The position numbers and the translations under genes are program-made. From NCBI RefSeq assembly GCF_001570965.1, contig NZ_BCSR01000006.1:1-64000 (forward strand): a stretch of DNA of 64,000 nucleotides. Reading direction: 5' to 3'. Shown piece after piece: positions 18,231-27,472 of this stretch. Numbering within the stretch: position 1 is the stretch's first letter; every line of letters starts with the position of its first letter. This stretch comes from Janibacter corallicola NBRC 107790 (GTDB taxonomy: Bacteria; Actinomycetota; Actinomycetes; Actinomycetales; Dermatophilaceae). The notes under the pieces were generated by a model. The model had not been told where the DNA came from. It searched no databases and saw only the letters and a list, made by a program, of their open reading frames with translations.

Positions 18231-19559
18231 GTGACCTCCCTCCCTCGCGACGTGCCGGCCCACGAGATCGGCTCCGGCTTCGGCGGCTTCTGGCGGGCCC
18301 TGCCGCGCGAAGGGAGATTCCTCCTCTCCACCGTGGCGCTCCAGCACCTCGGGCGGGGGATGACCCTGCCCTTCACCGTGATCTACCTGCACGAGGTGCG
18401 CCACTTCTCCCTCGACACCGCGGGCACGGTCATGGCGCTGCTCGCGCTCGTCGCCGCGGTCATGGCCGGCCCGATGGGAGCGCTCACCGACCGGGTCGGG
18501 GCGCGCTGGATGCTCATCGGCGCCGGCGTGGTGCAGAGCCTCGGGGCCGTGGCGCTGGCCTTCGCCGTCTCGCTCCCGCTCGCGGTCCTCGGCGCGATCC
18601 TCATGGGCCTCTCGCAGAGCATCGGCTGGTCCGGGTCGAACACCTTCATCTCCGCGCTCGTGCGGGGCCCGCTGCGGCAGCGCTACTTCGGGGTGAACTT
18701 CGCCCTGCTCAACCTCGGCATCGGGGCGGGCGGCCTCATCGCGGGGGCCTTCGTCGACGTGACGCGGCCGGTGACCTTCGAGACGATCTTCCTCGTCGAC
18801 GCGGTGCTCATCCTCATCCCCGGGATCTGGCTGCTCGGCCCCCTTCGCCACGTGCACGCGCGCGCCGAGCGGCCCGCGGCTGGGGCCGGCCGGGCGGGCT
18901 ACTCCGCCGTGCTCCGGCTGCCGGGGATGCGCTGCGTGCTGCTCCTCGCGCTCGTGACGAGCTTCGTCGGCTACGGGCAGCTCGAGGCGGGCATCCCGGC
19001 CTTCGCCCGCGGCGTCTCCCAGGTGGGCACCGAGGTCATCGGCGTCGCGTTCGCCGTCAACACCGGCGTCATCGTGCTGCTGCAGTTCTGGGTCCTGCAG
19101 CGGATCGAGGGGCACCGCCGCACCCGGGTCGGCCTGATCATGGTGGGCATCTGGACCCTCGCCTGGCTGGCCATCGGTGCGAGCGGGCTGCTCCCCGCGG
19201 GGGTGACGGCCGCAGTGCTCGTCATCGCCTTCCTCGGCCTCTTCGGCCTCGGTGAGACCCTGCTGCAGCCGACGCTGCCGGCGATCACCAACGACATGGC
19301 GCCGAACCACCTGCGCGGCCGGGTCAACGCGGTCCAGTCCGCGGCCTTCATGTCCGGCGGGGTCCTCGGGCCGCTCGTGGCCGGGGCGCTGCTGGACCGG
19401 CACCTCCCGGCGGTCTTCCTCGCCGTCATCGGGCTCGGGCTGGTGGCGGTCGTCTGGCTGCTGCTGCGGCTGGAGCGGCTCATCAGCCCGGAGGTCAACG
19501 GCCTCGAGGCACCTCGATCCCCCACTGCGCAGACCACGTCCCGCCCGGCGGCAGGCTGA
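18231..19559 (+). CDS. MFS transporter (MDR-like)
   Basis: The 442-residue Major Facilitator protein has 12 hydrophobic helices. It has the loop motif GALTDRVGARWMLIGAG and the multidrug-type FISALVRGPLRQRYFGVNFALLNLGIG region (residues about 135–160). GTG 18231 is the likely start, giving VTSLPRDVPAHEIGSGFG; no strong ribosome site is seen. The last 65 bp, encoding the hydrophilic tail after LERLISPEVNG, overlap the 3' end of the convergent aldose epimerase gene. Substrate unknown. Confidence 0.82.
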   Translation: MTSLPRDVPAHEIGSGFGGFWRALPREGRFLLSTVALQHLGRGMTLPFTVIYLHEVRHFSLDTAGTVMALLALVAAVMAGPMGALTDRVGARWMLIGAGVVQSLGAVALAFAVSLPLAVLGAILMGLSQSIGWSGSNTFISALVRGPLRQRYFGVNFALLNLGIGAGGLIAGAFVDVTRPVTFETIFLVDAVLILIPGIWLLGPLRHVHARAERPAAGAGRAGYSAVLRLPGMRCVLLLALVTSFVGYGQLEAGIPAFARGVSQVGTEVIGVAFAVNTGVIVLLQFWVLQRIEGHRRTRVGLIMVGIWTLAWLAIGASGLLPAGVTAAVLVIAFLGLFGLGETLLQPTLPAITNDMAPNHLRGRVNAVQSAAFMSGGVLGPLVAGALLDRHLPAVFLAVIGLGLVAVVWLLLRLERLISPEVNGLEAPRSPTAQTTSRPAAG

Positions 19560-20424
19560 CCAGGCCCTCGCCGGAGTTGAAGGCGTCCGGCGGGCACGAC
19601 AGCGGCTCCACGGCGATGCCGGCCGGCTGCCCGGCCGGGAGCTGCGCGGGGTCGGCGCGCCCGGTGAAGACCTGGACCCAGTCCAGCCCCGGCCCGCCCC
19701 AGAGGCCCACGGCTCCGGCGTCGGTGTCGAGGGTGACCGTCCAGCAGCCGTCGGCTCCCCGCGCCAGGTCGGTGTAGGCGTTGTCGATGGTCCGCTCCCC
19801 GAGCGGGTCGCCACCGCGCAGGTCGAAGGGCGTGCCCGTCACGTCGCGGGTCCCGGTCGGCAGCTGCCGCTGCCCGTCGACGAGCACGACCCGCTCCGCC
19901 GGCACGGTCAGGCGCGCCCGCGGGGCCGGCGTGCCGCCGAGGGCCAGGTAGGGGTGGGCGCCGTAGCCGACGGGCGCGGTATCGGCGCCGAGGTTCGTCA
20001 GCCGGGTGCTGCAGGTCAGGCCGCGAGCGTCGACCTGCCAGGTGATGCGCACCTCCAGCGCGAAGGGGTAGCCCGGGTGCGGGTGCAGGGTGTGCACGAG
20101 GACGACCCGGTCGGGGTCCCGCTCGGTCGGGCGGAAGGACTCCCACCGGACCAACCCGTGGATCGCGTTGCCGGTCTCGCGCTCGGTGAGCGGCAGCTCG
20201 TGCCGCTCACCGCCGAAGTCGTAGCGACCGTCACGGATCCGGTTCGGCCAGGGGACGAGCACCTGACCCCGGCCCGACGGGGCCATGACGTCCGGCGGGT
20301 AGTCGGCGACGACGTCGAGGTCGCCGATCGTCAGGCTGCGCAGCCCGCCGCCGACCTCGACGACGTGGGCCCGCACGTCCCCGCTGCTCAGCTGCCACTC
20401 GTCTCCGTGGGGGAAGATCGCCAT
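19495..20424 (-). CDS. Aldose 1-epimerase family protein
   Basis: The 309-residue galactose-mutarotase-like (GalM/YeaD) beta-sandwich enzyme interconverts sugar anomers. Recognisable parts are QVLVPWPNRIRDGRYDFGG, GNAIHGLVRWESF with the catalytic-region His, PHPGYPFALEVRITW, YGAHPYLALGG and the C-terminal IAVEPLSCPPDAFN with the catalytic Glu. TAGGTT lies 7 nt before the ATG (20424), consistent with a leaderless mRNA. The 3' end overlaps the convergent MFS gene by 65 bp. Confidence 0.86.
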   Translation of the reverse strand: MAIFPHGDEWQLSSGDVRAHVVEVGGGLRSLTIGDLDVVADYPPDVMAPSGRGQVLVPWPNRIRDGRYDFGGERHELPLTERETGNAIHGLVRWESFRPTERDPDRVVLVHTLHPHPGYPFALEVRITWQVDARGLTCSTRLTNLGADTAPVGYGAHPYLALGGTPAPRARLTVPAERVVLVDGQRQLPTGTRDVTGTPFDLRGGDPLGERTIDNAYTDLARGADGCWTVTLDTDAGAVGLWGGPGLDWVQVFTGRADPAQLPAGQPAGIAVEPLSCPPDAFNSGEGLVSLPPGGTWSAQWGIEVPRGR

Positions 20425-20481
20425 GGCACCGAACCTACCGGGGCACCGGGCCCACCACGGCGCGTGATCTACCGTGGATCG

Positions 20482-22686
20482 GTGCGCTCCCTCGCCGAGG
20501 ACATCCGCCACCGCACCGATGAGGAGCTCGTGGCGCTGCTCGGTGTGCGCCCGGACCTGGCCCGCCCCCAGCCGGCCGACCTGACCGCGCTCGCCGCGCG
20601 GGCGAGCACCCGGGCCAGCACGACCCGGGCCATCGACCACCTCGATCTGCCGCACCTGGCCGCGCTGCAGGCCTGCGTCGTGGTGGGTGAGGCATCACCG
20701 GGGGCGATCACCCCGCTGCTCGGTTGCGACGCGGCCACGGCCGCGGGACTGCTCGAGGACCTCACGACCGCCGCCCTGCTGTGGCGCACCTCCGACGGTC
20801 CCGCGGTCTCGCGCACCGTCGTCGAGGTGCTCGGGCCGACGCCGACCGGCCTGGGACCACGGGCCGCCGAGCTGCACCACGACCTGCCCGAGGACGTGGA
20901 CGCGGCCGTCGCCGAGCTCTCCTCCGGCTCCCGCAGGGTCCTGGACCGCATCGCCCGGCACGGCCCGACCGCCGCCCGCCCACGGGACCCCGCGAGCTCG
21001 GCCGCCGCGGCGGTCGAGGACCTGCTGGCACGCCGCCTGCTGACCGCCACCGACGACGACCGGCTCGTGATCGCGCCGCTCGAGGTCGGGCTCGCCGCCC
21101 GGGGCGGGCGCCTGCTGTCCGACCCACTCGACGGACCCGACACGAGCGAGGTCCGCCGGCTGGAGCCCCGGGACGTGGACGAGGCGGCGACGGCGGCCGC
21201 GACCGAGACGGTCTCGCTCGTCGACGAGCTGATGGACCACCTCGAGGAGCTCGCGCCCCGCGTACTGCGCAGCGGCGGCCTGGCGGTGCGAGACCTGCGC
21301 TCCCTCGCCTCGGCGCTGGACCTGCAGGAGAGCACGGCGACGATCCTGCTGGAGCTGGCCCTGACCGCCGGGCTCATCGCCGACGACCGGGCCCCCGAAC
21401 CGGCGTGGCGGCCGACGACGGAGCTGGACTCGTGGCGCGAGACGGACCCGGCCGTCCGGTGGGGCGCCCTCGCGGAGGCGTGGCTGGTCTCCCTTCGCTC
21501 CACCGCCGCGCCGGCGCCGGAGGACGGCAGCCGGGTCAACGCACTCTCGGACGGCCACGTCTGGCCGCCCGTGCGGGCGCTGCGCCGGGAGGTGCTCGAG
21601 GTCCTCGCCGGCCTGCCGGAGGGCAGCGCGCCGAGCGCGGAGCTGGTCCTGGACCTGCTGCACCACCGCCGACCCCGGCGGATGCCCCGCGACGCGGCCG
21701 GGGTGGTCGCGAGGCTGCTCGGCGAGACGGAGGTCCTCGGGGTGACCGGACGCTCGGCCCTGGGCAGCGTCGGCCGGGCACTGCTGTATCGGGGGGGCGC
21801 CGCTGCCCAACGGCTCGCCGGCCTCGTGCCCGAGCCCGTCGACCGGCTGCTGCTGCAGGCCGACCTCACCGCGATCGTGCCCGGCACCGCGGTGCCCGAG
21901 CTGGCCTCGCTGCTGCGCCGCACCGCCCAGGTCGAGTCACGCGGGGGCGCGGTCGTGCACCGCTTCACCGAGCGGACGCTGCGCGGCGCCCTCGATGCCG
22001 GGTGGAGCGCCGAGGAGCTGCTCGACGCGCTGGCCCGGTTCAGCGCCACCGAGGTGCCCCAGCCGCTGGAGTACCTCGTGCGCGACGTGGCCCGTCGGCA
22101 CGGCCGGCTGCGGGTGGGTGACGCGGGCAGCTACCTGCGCAGCGACGACCCCGCGCACCTGGAGACGCTGCTCGCACACCGCGAGCTGGGCCACCTGCAG
22201 CTGCGGCAGATCGCGCCGACCGTGCTCGTCTCCCCGGTGGGCCCGACCGTCCTGCTGGAGTCGCTGCGCCAGGTGGGCAGCTCACCGGCCCTCGAGGGCG
22301 CCGGCGGGGTCGTCACCGCCGGCACGTCCCGTCGTCGGGCGACGCCGCACCGGGACCGCCCGGTGACGGAGGTCCCCCACGAGCCGGCCGAGCAGGTCCT
22401 CGCCCGGCTGCGGGTCGCGGAGGAGCAGGCCGCGTCGCGACCGGTGCTGGGCGGTGAGGGCCCGAGCATCCCGTCGCTGGACCCGGCGAGCGCCTCGGCG
22501 CTGCTGCGCGAGGCCGCCGCTGACCGGCTCCCGGTCTGGCTGGGCGTGAGCGACGGTGTCGGCGCGACCCGTCGGGTGTTCTTCCACCCCCGCCGCGTCG
22601 ACGGCGGGCGGGTCGTCGGCGAGGTCGACGCGGCCCCGCAGGTCTACTCGCTGCACCGGATCACCGGTGTCGTGATCGACGGCTGA
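20482..22686 (+). CDS. Helicase-associated (XPB partner) domain protein
   Basis: The 734-residue protein of the 'helicase-associated' family contains winged-helix repeats and a C-terminal XPB/Ssl2-type helicase-associated domain (about residues 430–560, VDRLLLQADLTAIVPGTAVPELASLL). Its mycobacterial counterpart lies beside the ercc3/XPB helicase gene (Rv0862c–Rv0861c), so it is probably a partner in DNA repair. GTG 20482 is chosen because TACCGT lies exactly 6 nt before it (leaderless signature) and because VRSLAEDIRHRTDEELVALL matches the family start. A GTG at 20464 is also in frame. Here the XPB gene is 1.5 kb downstream rather than adjacent. Confidence 0.8.
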   Translation: MRSLAEDIRHRTDEELVALLGVRPDLARPQPADLTALAARASTRASTTRAIDHLDLPHLAALQACVVVGEASPGAITPLLGCDAATAAGLLEDLTTAALLWRTSDGPAVSRTVVEVLGPTPTGLGPRAAELHHDLPEDVDAAVAELSSGSRRVLDRIARHGPTAARPRDPASSAAAAVEDLLARRLLTATDDDRLVIAPLEVGLAARGGRLLSDPLDGPDTSEVRRLEPRDVDEAATAAATETVSLVDELMDHLEELAPRVLRSGGLAVRDLRSLASALDLQESTATILLELALTAGLIADDRAPEPAWRPTTELDSWRETDPAVRWGALAEAWLVSLRSTAAPAPEDGSRVNALSDGHVWPPVRALRREVLEVLAGLPEGSAPSAELVLDLLHHRRPRRMPRDAAGVVARLLGETEVLGVTGRSALGSVGRALLYRGGAAAQRLAGLVPEPVDRLLLQADLTAIVPGTAVPELASLLRRTAQVESRGGAVVHRFTERTLRGALDAGWSAEELLDALARFSATEVPQPLEYLVRDVARRHGRLRVGDAGSYLRSDDPAHLETLLAHRELGHLQLRQIAPTVLVSPVGPTVLLESLRQVGSSPALEGAGGVVTAGTSRRRATPHRDRPVTEVPHEPAEQVLARLRVAEEQAASRPVLGGEGPSIPSLDPASASALLREAAADRLPVWLGVSDGVGATRRVFFHPRRVDGGRVVGEVDAAPQVYSLHRITGVVIDG

Positions 22687-22708
22687 GGAGCGGGCCGGGA
22701 CCCGCCGC

Positions 22709-23647
22709 TCAGGCCCCCGCGAGCGCCTTGACCACCCGGGAGGGTGAGGGGCGCCCCAGCTGCTCGGCCATCCAGGTGCTCGTCGCGACGAGGACATCCA
22801 GGTCGACACCGGTCTCGACGCCGGCACCGTCGAGCATCCACACCAGGTCCTCGGTCGCGAGGTTGCCGGTGGCCGACTTGGCGTAGGGGCACCCGCCGAG
22901 GCCGCCGGTCGAGGCATCGACGACGCTGACGCCGGCGCGCAGGGCGGTGAGGGTGTTGCTGAGGGCCTGGCCGTAGGTGTCGTGGAAGTGCACCCCGATC
23001 CTGTCGGTGCCCAGGCCCCGCCGGTCCAGCTCGGCCAGCAGCGCCTCGACGTGCCCTGGCGTCCCGGTCCCGATCGTGTCGCCGAGCGAGAGCTGGTCGC
23101 AGCCGAGCTCCATGAGCGAGACGCACGCGTCGGCGACCCGGGTCACCGGCACCGGCCCCTCCCACGGGTCCCCGAAGCACATCGAGACATAGGCCCGCAC
23201 CCACATCCCGGCCTCCCGGGAGCGGCGGACGACGGGACGGAACATCTCGACCGACTCCGCCAGGGAGCGGCCGAGGTTCTTCTGCGCGAAGGTCTCGGTG
23301 GCGCTGCCGAAGATCGCCACGGCATCGACCCCGGACTCCATCGCCCGGTCCAGGCCACGCTCGTTGGGCACGAGCACGGGGCGGCGCGGGCCCTTCCCCG
23401 CCTCGCCGAGCTCGCTGAGCAGGTCGCTCGCGTCGGCCAGCTGGGGGACCCACTTCGGCGAGACGAAGCTCGTGGTCTCCACGGTCTCCAGACCTGCCGC
23501 GAGCAGCCGGGTGATGAACTCGGCCTTGACCTGGGCCGGCACGACGGACTTCTCGTTCTGCAGGCCGTCCCGGGCCCCGACCTCGTAGATGGTCACCCGC
23601 GGAGGCAGGCCGGGCAGGGGTTCACGCTGGGGCAGTGCACGGGTCAT
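22709..23647 (-). CDS. Hydroxymethylglutaryl-CoA lyase
   Basis: The 312-residue TIM-barrel enzyme of leucine/ketone catabolism splits HMG-CoA into acetyl-CoA and acetoacetate. Hallmarks: VTIYEVGARDGLQNEK near the start (metal-binding Asp and Arg), the SLGDTIGTGTP segment, HFHDTYGQALSN and GGLGGCPYAKSATGNLATED containing the catalytic Cys loop. The start at 23647 (MTRALPQRE) follows TGGAGG; upstream ATG codons at 23656 and 23659 have no site. It lies convergent with the helicase-associated gene (22-bp gap) and divergent from the membrane-protein gene. Confidence 0.9.
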   Translation of the reverse strand: MTRALPQREPLPGLPPRVTIYEVGARDGLQNEKSVVPAQVKAEFITRLLAAGLETVETTSFVSPKWVPQLADASDLLSELGEAGKGPRRPVLVPNERGLDRAMESGVDAVAIFGSATETFAQKNLGRSLAESVEMFRPVVRRSREAGMWVRAYVSMCFGDPWEGPVPVTRVADACVSLMELGCDQLSLGDTIGTGTPGHVEALLAELDRRGLGTDRIGVHFHDTYGQALSNTLTALRAGVSVVDASTGGLGGCPYAKSATGNLATEDLVWMLDGAGVETGVDLDVLVATSTWMAEQLGRPSPSRVVKALAGA

Positions 23648-23716
23648 GTCCTCCATCATGGCTGATCGCGTAGCGTTGGCCGAGGTCCGTGCAGGGCGGA
23701 TCAGGAGGACACAGGC

Positions 23717-24205
23717 ATGAGCAGCAGCACGAACCCCGGCGAGCAGCCGGGAGGCCCGGAGGGGCAGAACGCCGGCGGGCACCACACCGAGCCGATCCAA
23801 CCCGGCGCGGACCCGACGACCCCCTACCCGGTCCAGCACCCGCCGCAGCAGGCGCAGCAGCCGTACCCGCAGCCGCCCTCGCCGTACACCCCGTACCCGC
23901 AGGGCCCCGACGGGCAGCCGCCGGTCGCACCGGGCTACTACCGACCGCCGACACCGCCGAACACCTCGGCGATCGTGCTCACCGTGGTCTCCGGCCTGCT
24001 CGTCATCACCGTCTACTGCTGCCCGATCGGCGCGATCCCGCTCGTCCTGGGCGTCCTCGGCATGGCCCAGCAGGCCAGTGACCCGGAGAGCGCCCGACGG
24101 ATGACCACGATCGGCTGGGTGGTGCTCATCGGGCTGACCATCCTGGCTCTGGCGGCCATCATCGCCATCACCGCCATCGCCGTCGGCGCGGAGTCGACGG
24201 CGTGA
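23717..24205 (+). CDS. Proline-rich small membrane protein (DUF4190-like)
   Basis: The 162-residue protein has a disordered Pro/Gln/Tyr-rich N-terminal half (residues about 30–80). Two hydrophobic helices follow: TSAIVLTVVSGLLVITVYCCPIG and the terminal TIGWVVLIGLTILALAAIIAI. The layout is that of DUF4190/dispanin-like small membrane proteins; function unknown. AGGA upstream gives a reasonable ribosome site, and a TAGCGT −10-like box lies further upstream. The stop overlaps the XPB helicase GTG, so the two are co-translated. Confidence 0.75.
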   Translation: MSSSTNPGEQPGGPEGQNAGGHHTEPIQPGADPTTPYPVQHPPQQAQQPYPQPPSPYTPYPQGPDGQPPVAPGYYRPPTPPNTSAIVLTVVSGLLVITVYCCPIGAIPLVLGVLGMAQQASDPESARRMTTIGWVVLIGLTILALAAIIAITAIAVGAESTA

Positions 24206-25833
24206 ACGACGGAGCCCTGATCGTCCAGAGCGACAAGACCCTGCTGCTGGAGGTGGACCACGTGGGGGCCGCCGACGCACGCCGGGCCATCGCCCCCTTC
24301 GCCGAGCTGGAGCGGGCGCCGGAGCACATCCACACCTACCGCGTCACCCCGCTCGGGCTGTGGAACGCCCGGGCGGCCGGCCACGACGCCGAGCAGGTCG
24401 TCGACGCCCTGGTCACCCACTCCCGCTACCCGGTGCCGCAGGCGCTGCTCGTCGACATCGCCGACACGATGGACCGCTACGGGCGCCTCGTGCTGGAGAA
24501 GGACGGCGAGCAGCTGCTCCTCCGGGCGACCGACCGGGCGGTGCTCACCGAGGTCATGCGGCACAAGAAGATCAAGCCGCTGCTGGGTGAGCAGCTCTCC
24601 CCGGACGAGGTGGTCGTGCACCCCTCCGAGCGGGGCAGCCTGAAGCAGGAGCTGCTCAAGGTGGGCTGGCCCGCCGACGACCGGGCCGGCTACGTCGACG
24701 GCGAGGCGCACCCCATCGAGCTGGACCAGGACGGCTGGAGCCTGCGTCCCTACCAGCAGCAGGCGGTCGACGGCTTCTGGGACGGCGGCTCCGGGGTGAT
24801 CGTCCTCCCCTGCGGCGCCGGCAAGACGCTCGTCGGCGCCGGCGCCATGGCCGAGGCGAAGGCGACCACGCTCGTGCTCGTCACCAACACCGTCAGCGCC
24901 CGGCAGTGGAAGGAGGAGCTGCTCGCCCGCACCACCCTCACCGAGGACGAGATCGGTGAGTACTCCGGTGCCCGCAAGGAGATCCGGCCGGTGACGATCG
25001 CGACCTACCAGGTGCTCACCCTCAAGCGGAAGGGCGCCTACCCCCACCTGGACCTGCTCGACGCCCGCGACTGGGGCCTCATCGTCTACGACGAGGTGCA
25101 CCTGCTGCCGGCGCCGATCTTCCGGATGACCGCCGACCTGCAGGCACGCCGCCGGCTCGGCCTGACCGCGACCCTCGTGCGCGAGGACGGGCGCGAGGCG
25201 GATGTCTTCTCGCTCATCGGGCCCAAGCGCTTCGACGCCCCGTGGAAGGACATCGAGTCCCAGGGCTACATCGCCCCCGCGGACTGCGTGGAGGTGCGGG
25301 TGGCCCTCACCGAGTCCGAACGGATGGCCTATGCCACCGCCGAGGCCGAGGACCGCTACCGGCTCGCCGCCTGCTCCCCCGTCAAGCTCGACGTGGTCCA
25401 GCGGGTCGTCGACCAGCACGAGGGCGAGCAGACCCTCGTCATCGGCCAGTACCTGGACCAGCTGCACGAGCTCTCCGAACGGCTCGGCGCGGACCTGATC
25501 ACCGGCGAGACCCCGGTCAAGGCACGACAGGCGCTCTTCGCGGACTTCCGCGAGGGACGGACCAACCTGCTCGTGGTCTCCAAGGTCGCCAACTTCTCGG
25601 TCGACCTCCCGGAGGCGACCGTGGCCATCCAGGTCAGCGGCACCTTCGGCTCACGGCAGGAGGAGGCCCAGCGTCTCGGTCGTCTGCTCCGGCCGAAGGG
25701 GGACGGCCGCGCCGCGCACTTCTACACCGTGGTCGCCCGGGACACCGTCGACTCGGAGTTCGCCGCGCACCGGCAGCGCTTCCTCGCCGAGCAGGGCTAC
25801 GCCTACCGGATCATCGACTCCTCCGACCTGTGA
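24202..25833 (+). CDS. XPB/Rad25-type DNA repair helicase
   Basis: The 543-residue superfamily 2 helicase is homologous to archaeal/mycobacterial XPB (ercc3). The N-terminal damage-recognition-like domain (residues 1–170) precedes two RecA-like domains. Motif I is LPCGAGKTLVGA, motif II is YDEVH, motif III/RED is LTATLVREDGREAD and motif VI is QEEAQRLGRLLRPKG. Family members unwind DNA 3'→5' and act in nucleotide-excision repair or transcription-linked repair. GTG 24202 overlaps the preceding stop. Two CGAAGGGGG words lie at its 3' end (25694 and 25842, the latter just after the stop) and one inverse copy near the start (24293). Confidence 0.92.
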   Translation: MNDGALIVQSDKTLLLEVDHVGAADARRAIAPFAELERAPEHIHTYRVTPLGLWNARAAGHDAEQVVDALVTHSRYPVPQALLVDIADTMDRYGRLVLEKDGEQLLLRATDRAVLTEVMRHKKIKPLLGEQLSPDEVVVHPSERGSLKQELLKVGWPADDRAGYVDGEAHPIELDQDGWSLRPYQQQAVDGFWDGGSGVIVLPCGAGKTLVGAGAMAEAKATTLVLVTNTVSARQWKEELLARTTLTEDEIGEYSGARKEIRPVTIATYQVLTLKRKGAYPHLDLLDARDWGLIVYDEVHLLPAPIFRMTADLQARRRLGLTATLVREDGREADVFSLIGPKRFDAPWKDIESQGYIAPADCVEVRVALTESERMAYATAEAEDRYRLAACSPVKLDVVQRVVDQHEGEQTLVIGQYLDQLHELSERLGADLITGETPVKARQALFADFREGRTNLLVVSKVANFSVDLPEATVAIQVSGTFGSRQEEAQRLGRLLRPKGDGRAAHFYTVVARDTVDSEFAAHRQRFLAEQGYAYRIIDSSDL

Positions 25834-25989
25834 GCACATGGCGAAGGGGGCATCCCCTGCGGACGGGCAGCGGATGGGTGCGGCACGGCTCAGGGAGCGC
25901 CCTTCGAGGCTCCTTCGTCGCACCTCAGGACCCGGGACGAGCGACCAAGTGCCGTAGCCATCCGTCGCCCGGTAGCGAGGAACGTGGCG
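25834..25989. other. 156-bp convergent intergenic region
   Basis: It lies between the XPB helicase stop and the ehuA-like stop. It holds one CGAAGGGGG copy (25842) and a short stem GGAGC(25894–25898)/GCTCC(25909–25913) followed by TT that may aid termination. No gene-like frame is seen. Confidence 0.4.
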
Positions 25990-26802
25990 TCAGAGGATCG
26001 AGGTCAGGAAGCGCTGGGTGCGCTCGTGCTGCGGGTTGCCCAGGATGTCGTCGGGCTTGCCCTGCTCGATGACCTGACCACCGTCGAACATCATCACCTT
26101 GTGCGAGACGTCACGGGCGAACTGCATCTCGTGGGTGACGATGAGCATCGAGATGTCGGTCTCCTCCGCGACCTGGCGCAGCACGCCGAGCACGTCGCCG
26201 ACGAGCTCGGGGTCCAGTGCCGAGGTGACCTCGTCCAGCAGCAGGATCTCCGGGTCCATGGCCAGCGCCCGGGCGATCGCCACCCGCTGCTTCTGACCGC
26301 CGGAGAGCTGGGTGGGGTGGGCATCGCCGCGATCGCCGAGCCCCACCTGGTCGAGCAGCTCCAGGCCCCGCTTCTTCGCAGCCGCCTTGTCCCGCCCGAG
26401 GACGTGGACCGGGGCCTCGATGATGTTCTCGATGACCGACATGTTCGGGAAGAGGTTGAAGTGCTGGAAGACCATGCCGATCTTCTTGCGGGTCTGCGCG
26501 ATCTCCTTGGTGCGCAGCTTCACCCGCTTCCCGCCCCGCTTGTCGTGGGTCAGCGGCGCACCGTTGATCCAGATGTAGCCGCCGGTCAGCTCCTCGAGCG
26601 TCATGACGAGCCGCAGGATCGTCGTCTTGCCGGACCCGCTCGGCCCGATGAGGGTGACTCGCTCACCGTGGGCCACGTCGAAGTTCAGCCCGGACAGCAC
26701 GGTGTTCTGGCCGAACTTCTTCTCCACGTCCTCGAACCGGATGACCGGTTCACCGCTGTTCACGGCATCGGGCGACGGGCTGGTCTGGGGTTCAGTAGAC
26801 AA
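25990..26802 (-). CDS. ehuA: Amino-acid/ectoine ABC transporter ATP-binding protein
   Basis: The 270-residue ATPase is of the polar amino-acid importer family. Walker A is GPSGSGKTT, the Q-loop is in FQHFNLFPNMSVIENI, the signature is LSGGQKQRVAIARAL and Walker B is EILLLDEVTSALDP. The segment KVKLRTKEIAQTRKKIG, an insertion before the Q-loop, resembles EhuA of the ectoine/hydroxyectoine importer. It powers the two permeases encoded upstream; the start lies 11 bp inside the ehuD-like gene. It is the last gene of a B-C-D-A operon. Substrate by homology only; another amino acid is possible. Confidence 0.82.
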   Translation of the reverse strand: MSTEPQTSPSPDAVNSGEPVIRFEDVEKKFGQNTVLSGLNFDVAHGERVTLIGPSGSGKTTILRLVMTLEELTGGYIWINGAPLTHDKRGGKRVKLRTKEIAQTRKKIGMVFQHFNLFPNMSVIENIIEAPVHVLGRDKAAAKKRGLELLDQVGLGDRGDAHPTQLSGGQKQRVAIARALAMDPEILLLDEVTSALDPELVGDVLGVLRQVAEETDISMLIVTHEMQFARDVSHKVMMFDGGQVIEQGKPDDILGNPQHERTQRFLTSIL

Positions 26803-27472
26803 GTGCTTTCTCCAGTCTCCGGACGGCGAAGGCGGTCACGAGACTCGCCACGAGGAAGATGAGGCCGGCGATCGTGAAGGCCTCGTTGTACCGGAAGGTC
26901 GCGGCACCGTACTGCTGGGCCTCCGTCACCATCTCGATCACCCCGATGCCGAAGAGGAAGGGGGTGTCCTTGAACATCGCGATCGCCCAGTTGCCGAGCG
27001 AGGGGAGCGTGGCCCGGATCCCCTGGGGGATCACCACGTCCCGCCAGGTGCGTCCCTGCGACAGGCTGAGCGCCCGCGCTGCCTCCCACTGCCCCTTGTC
27101 CACCGAGGCGATGCCGGCGATGTAGGACTCGGCCATGTAGGTCGAGTAGTGGACGCCGATGACGACCGTGCCGACCCACAGCAGCGGCCACGAGACCGGC
27201 ACGAGGTAGCTGACGAAGATCAGCTGGACGATCAGCGGGGTCATCCGGATGAAGTCCATGACGAAGCGCAGCGGCTTGGTCACGATGCCCGGCAGTGCCT
27301 CGACGAGCACCGCGAGGAGCAGGCCCAGGGTCACGGCGATGAGGGTTCCCACGACCGTGATGAGCAGCGTCGTCTCGACGAAGGTGCTCAGCAGCTGGGG
27401 CAGCGCCTCGGCGGCGGAGTCCCAGTTCCAGAACTCCTCGAAGGTGATCGCTGGTTGCATGGTCGGCTGCAT
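26792..27472 (-). CDS. ehuD: Amino-acid/ectoine ABC transporter permease (EhuD-like)
   Basis: The 226-residue inner-membrane permease belongs to the polar amino-acid (HisM) family with five or six helices. The N-terminal half has FWNWDSAAEALPQLLSTFVETTLL. The EAA loop, which contacts the ATPase, is seen as EAARALSLSQGRTWRDVVIPQG. Its start overlaps the preceding permease stop as TGATG, and its own end overlaps the ehuA-like start by 11 bp. Together with the other permease it forms the translocation pore. Confidence 0.82.
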   Translation of the reverse strand: MQPTMQPAITFEEFWNWDSAAEALPQLLSTFVETTLLITVVGTLIAVTLGLLLAVLVEALPGIVTKPLRFVMDFIRMTPLIVQLIFVSYLVPVSWPLLWVGTVVIGVHYSTYMAESYIAGIASVDKGQWEAARALSLSQGRTWRDVVIPQGIRATLPSLGNWAIAMFKDTPFLFGIGVIEMVTEAQQYGAATFRYNEAFTIAGLIFLVASLVTAFAVRRLEKALVY

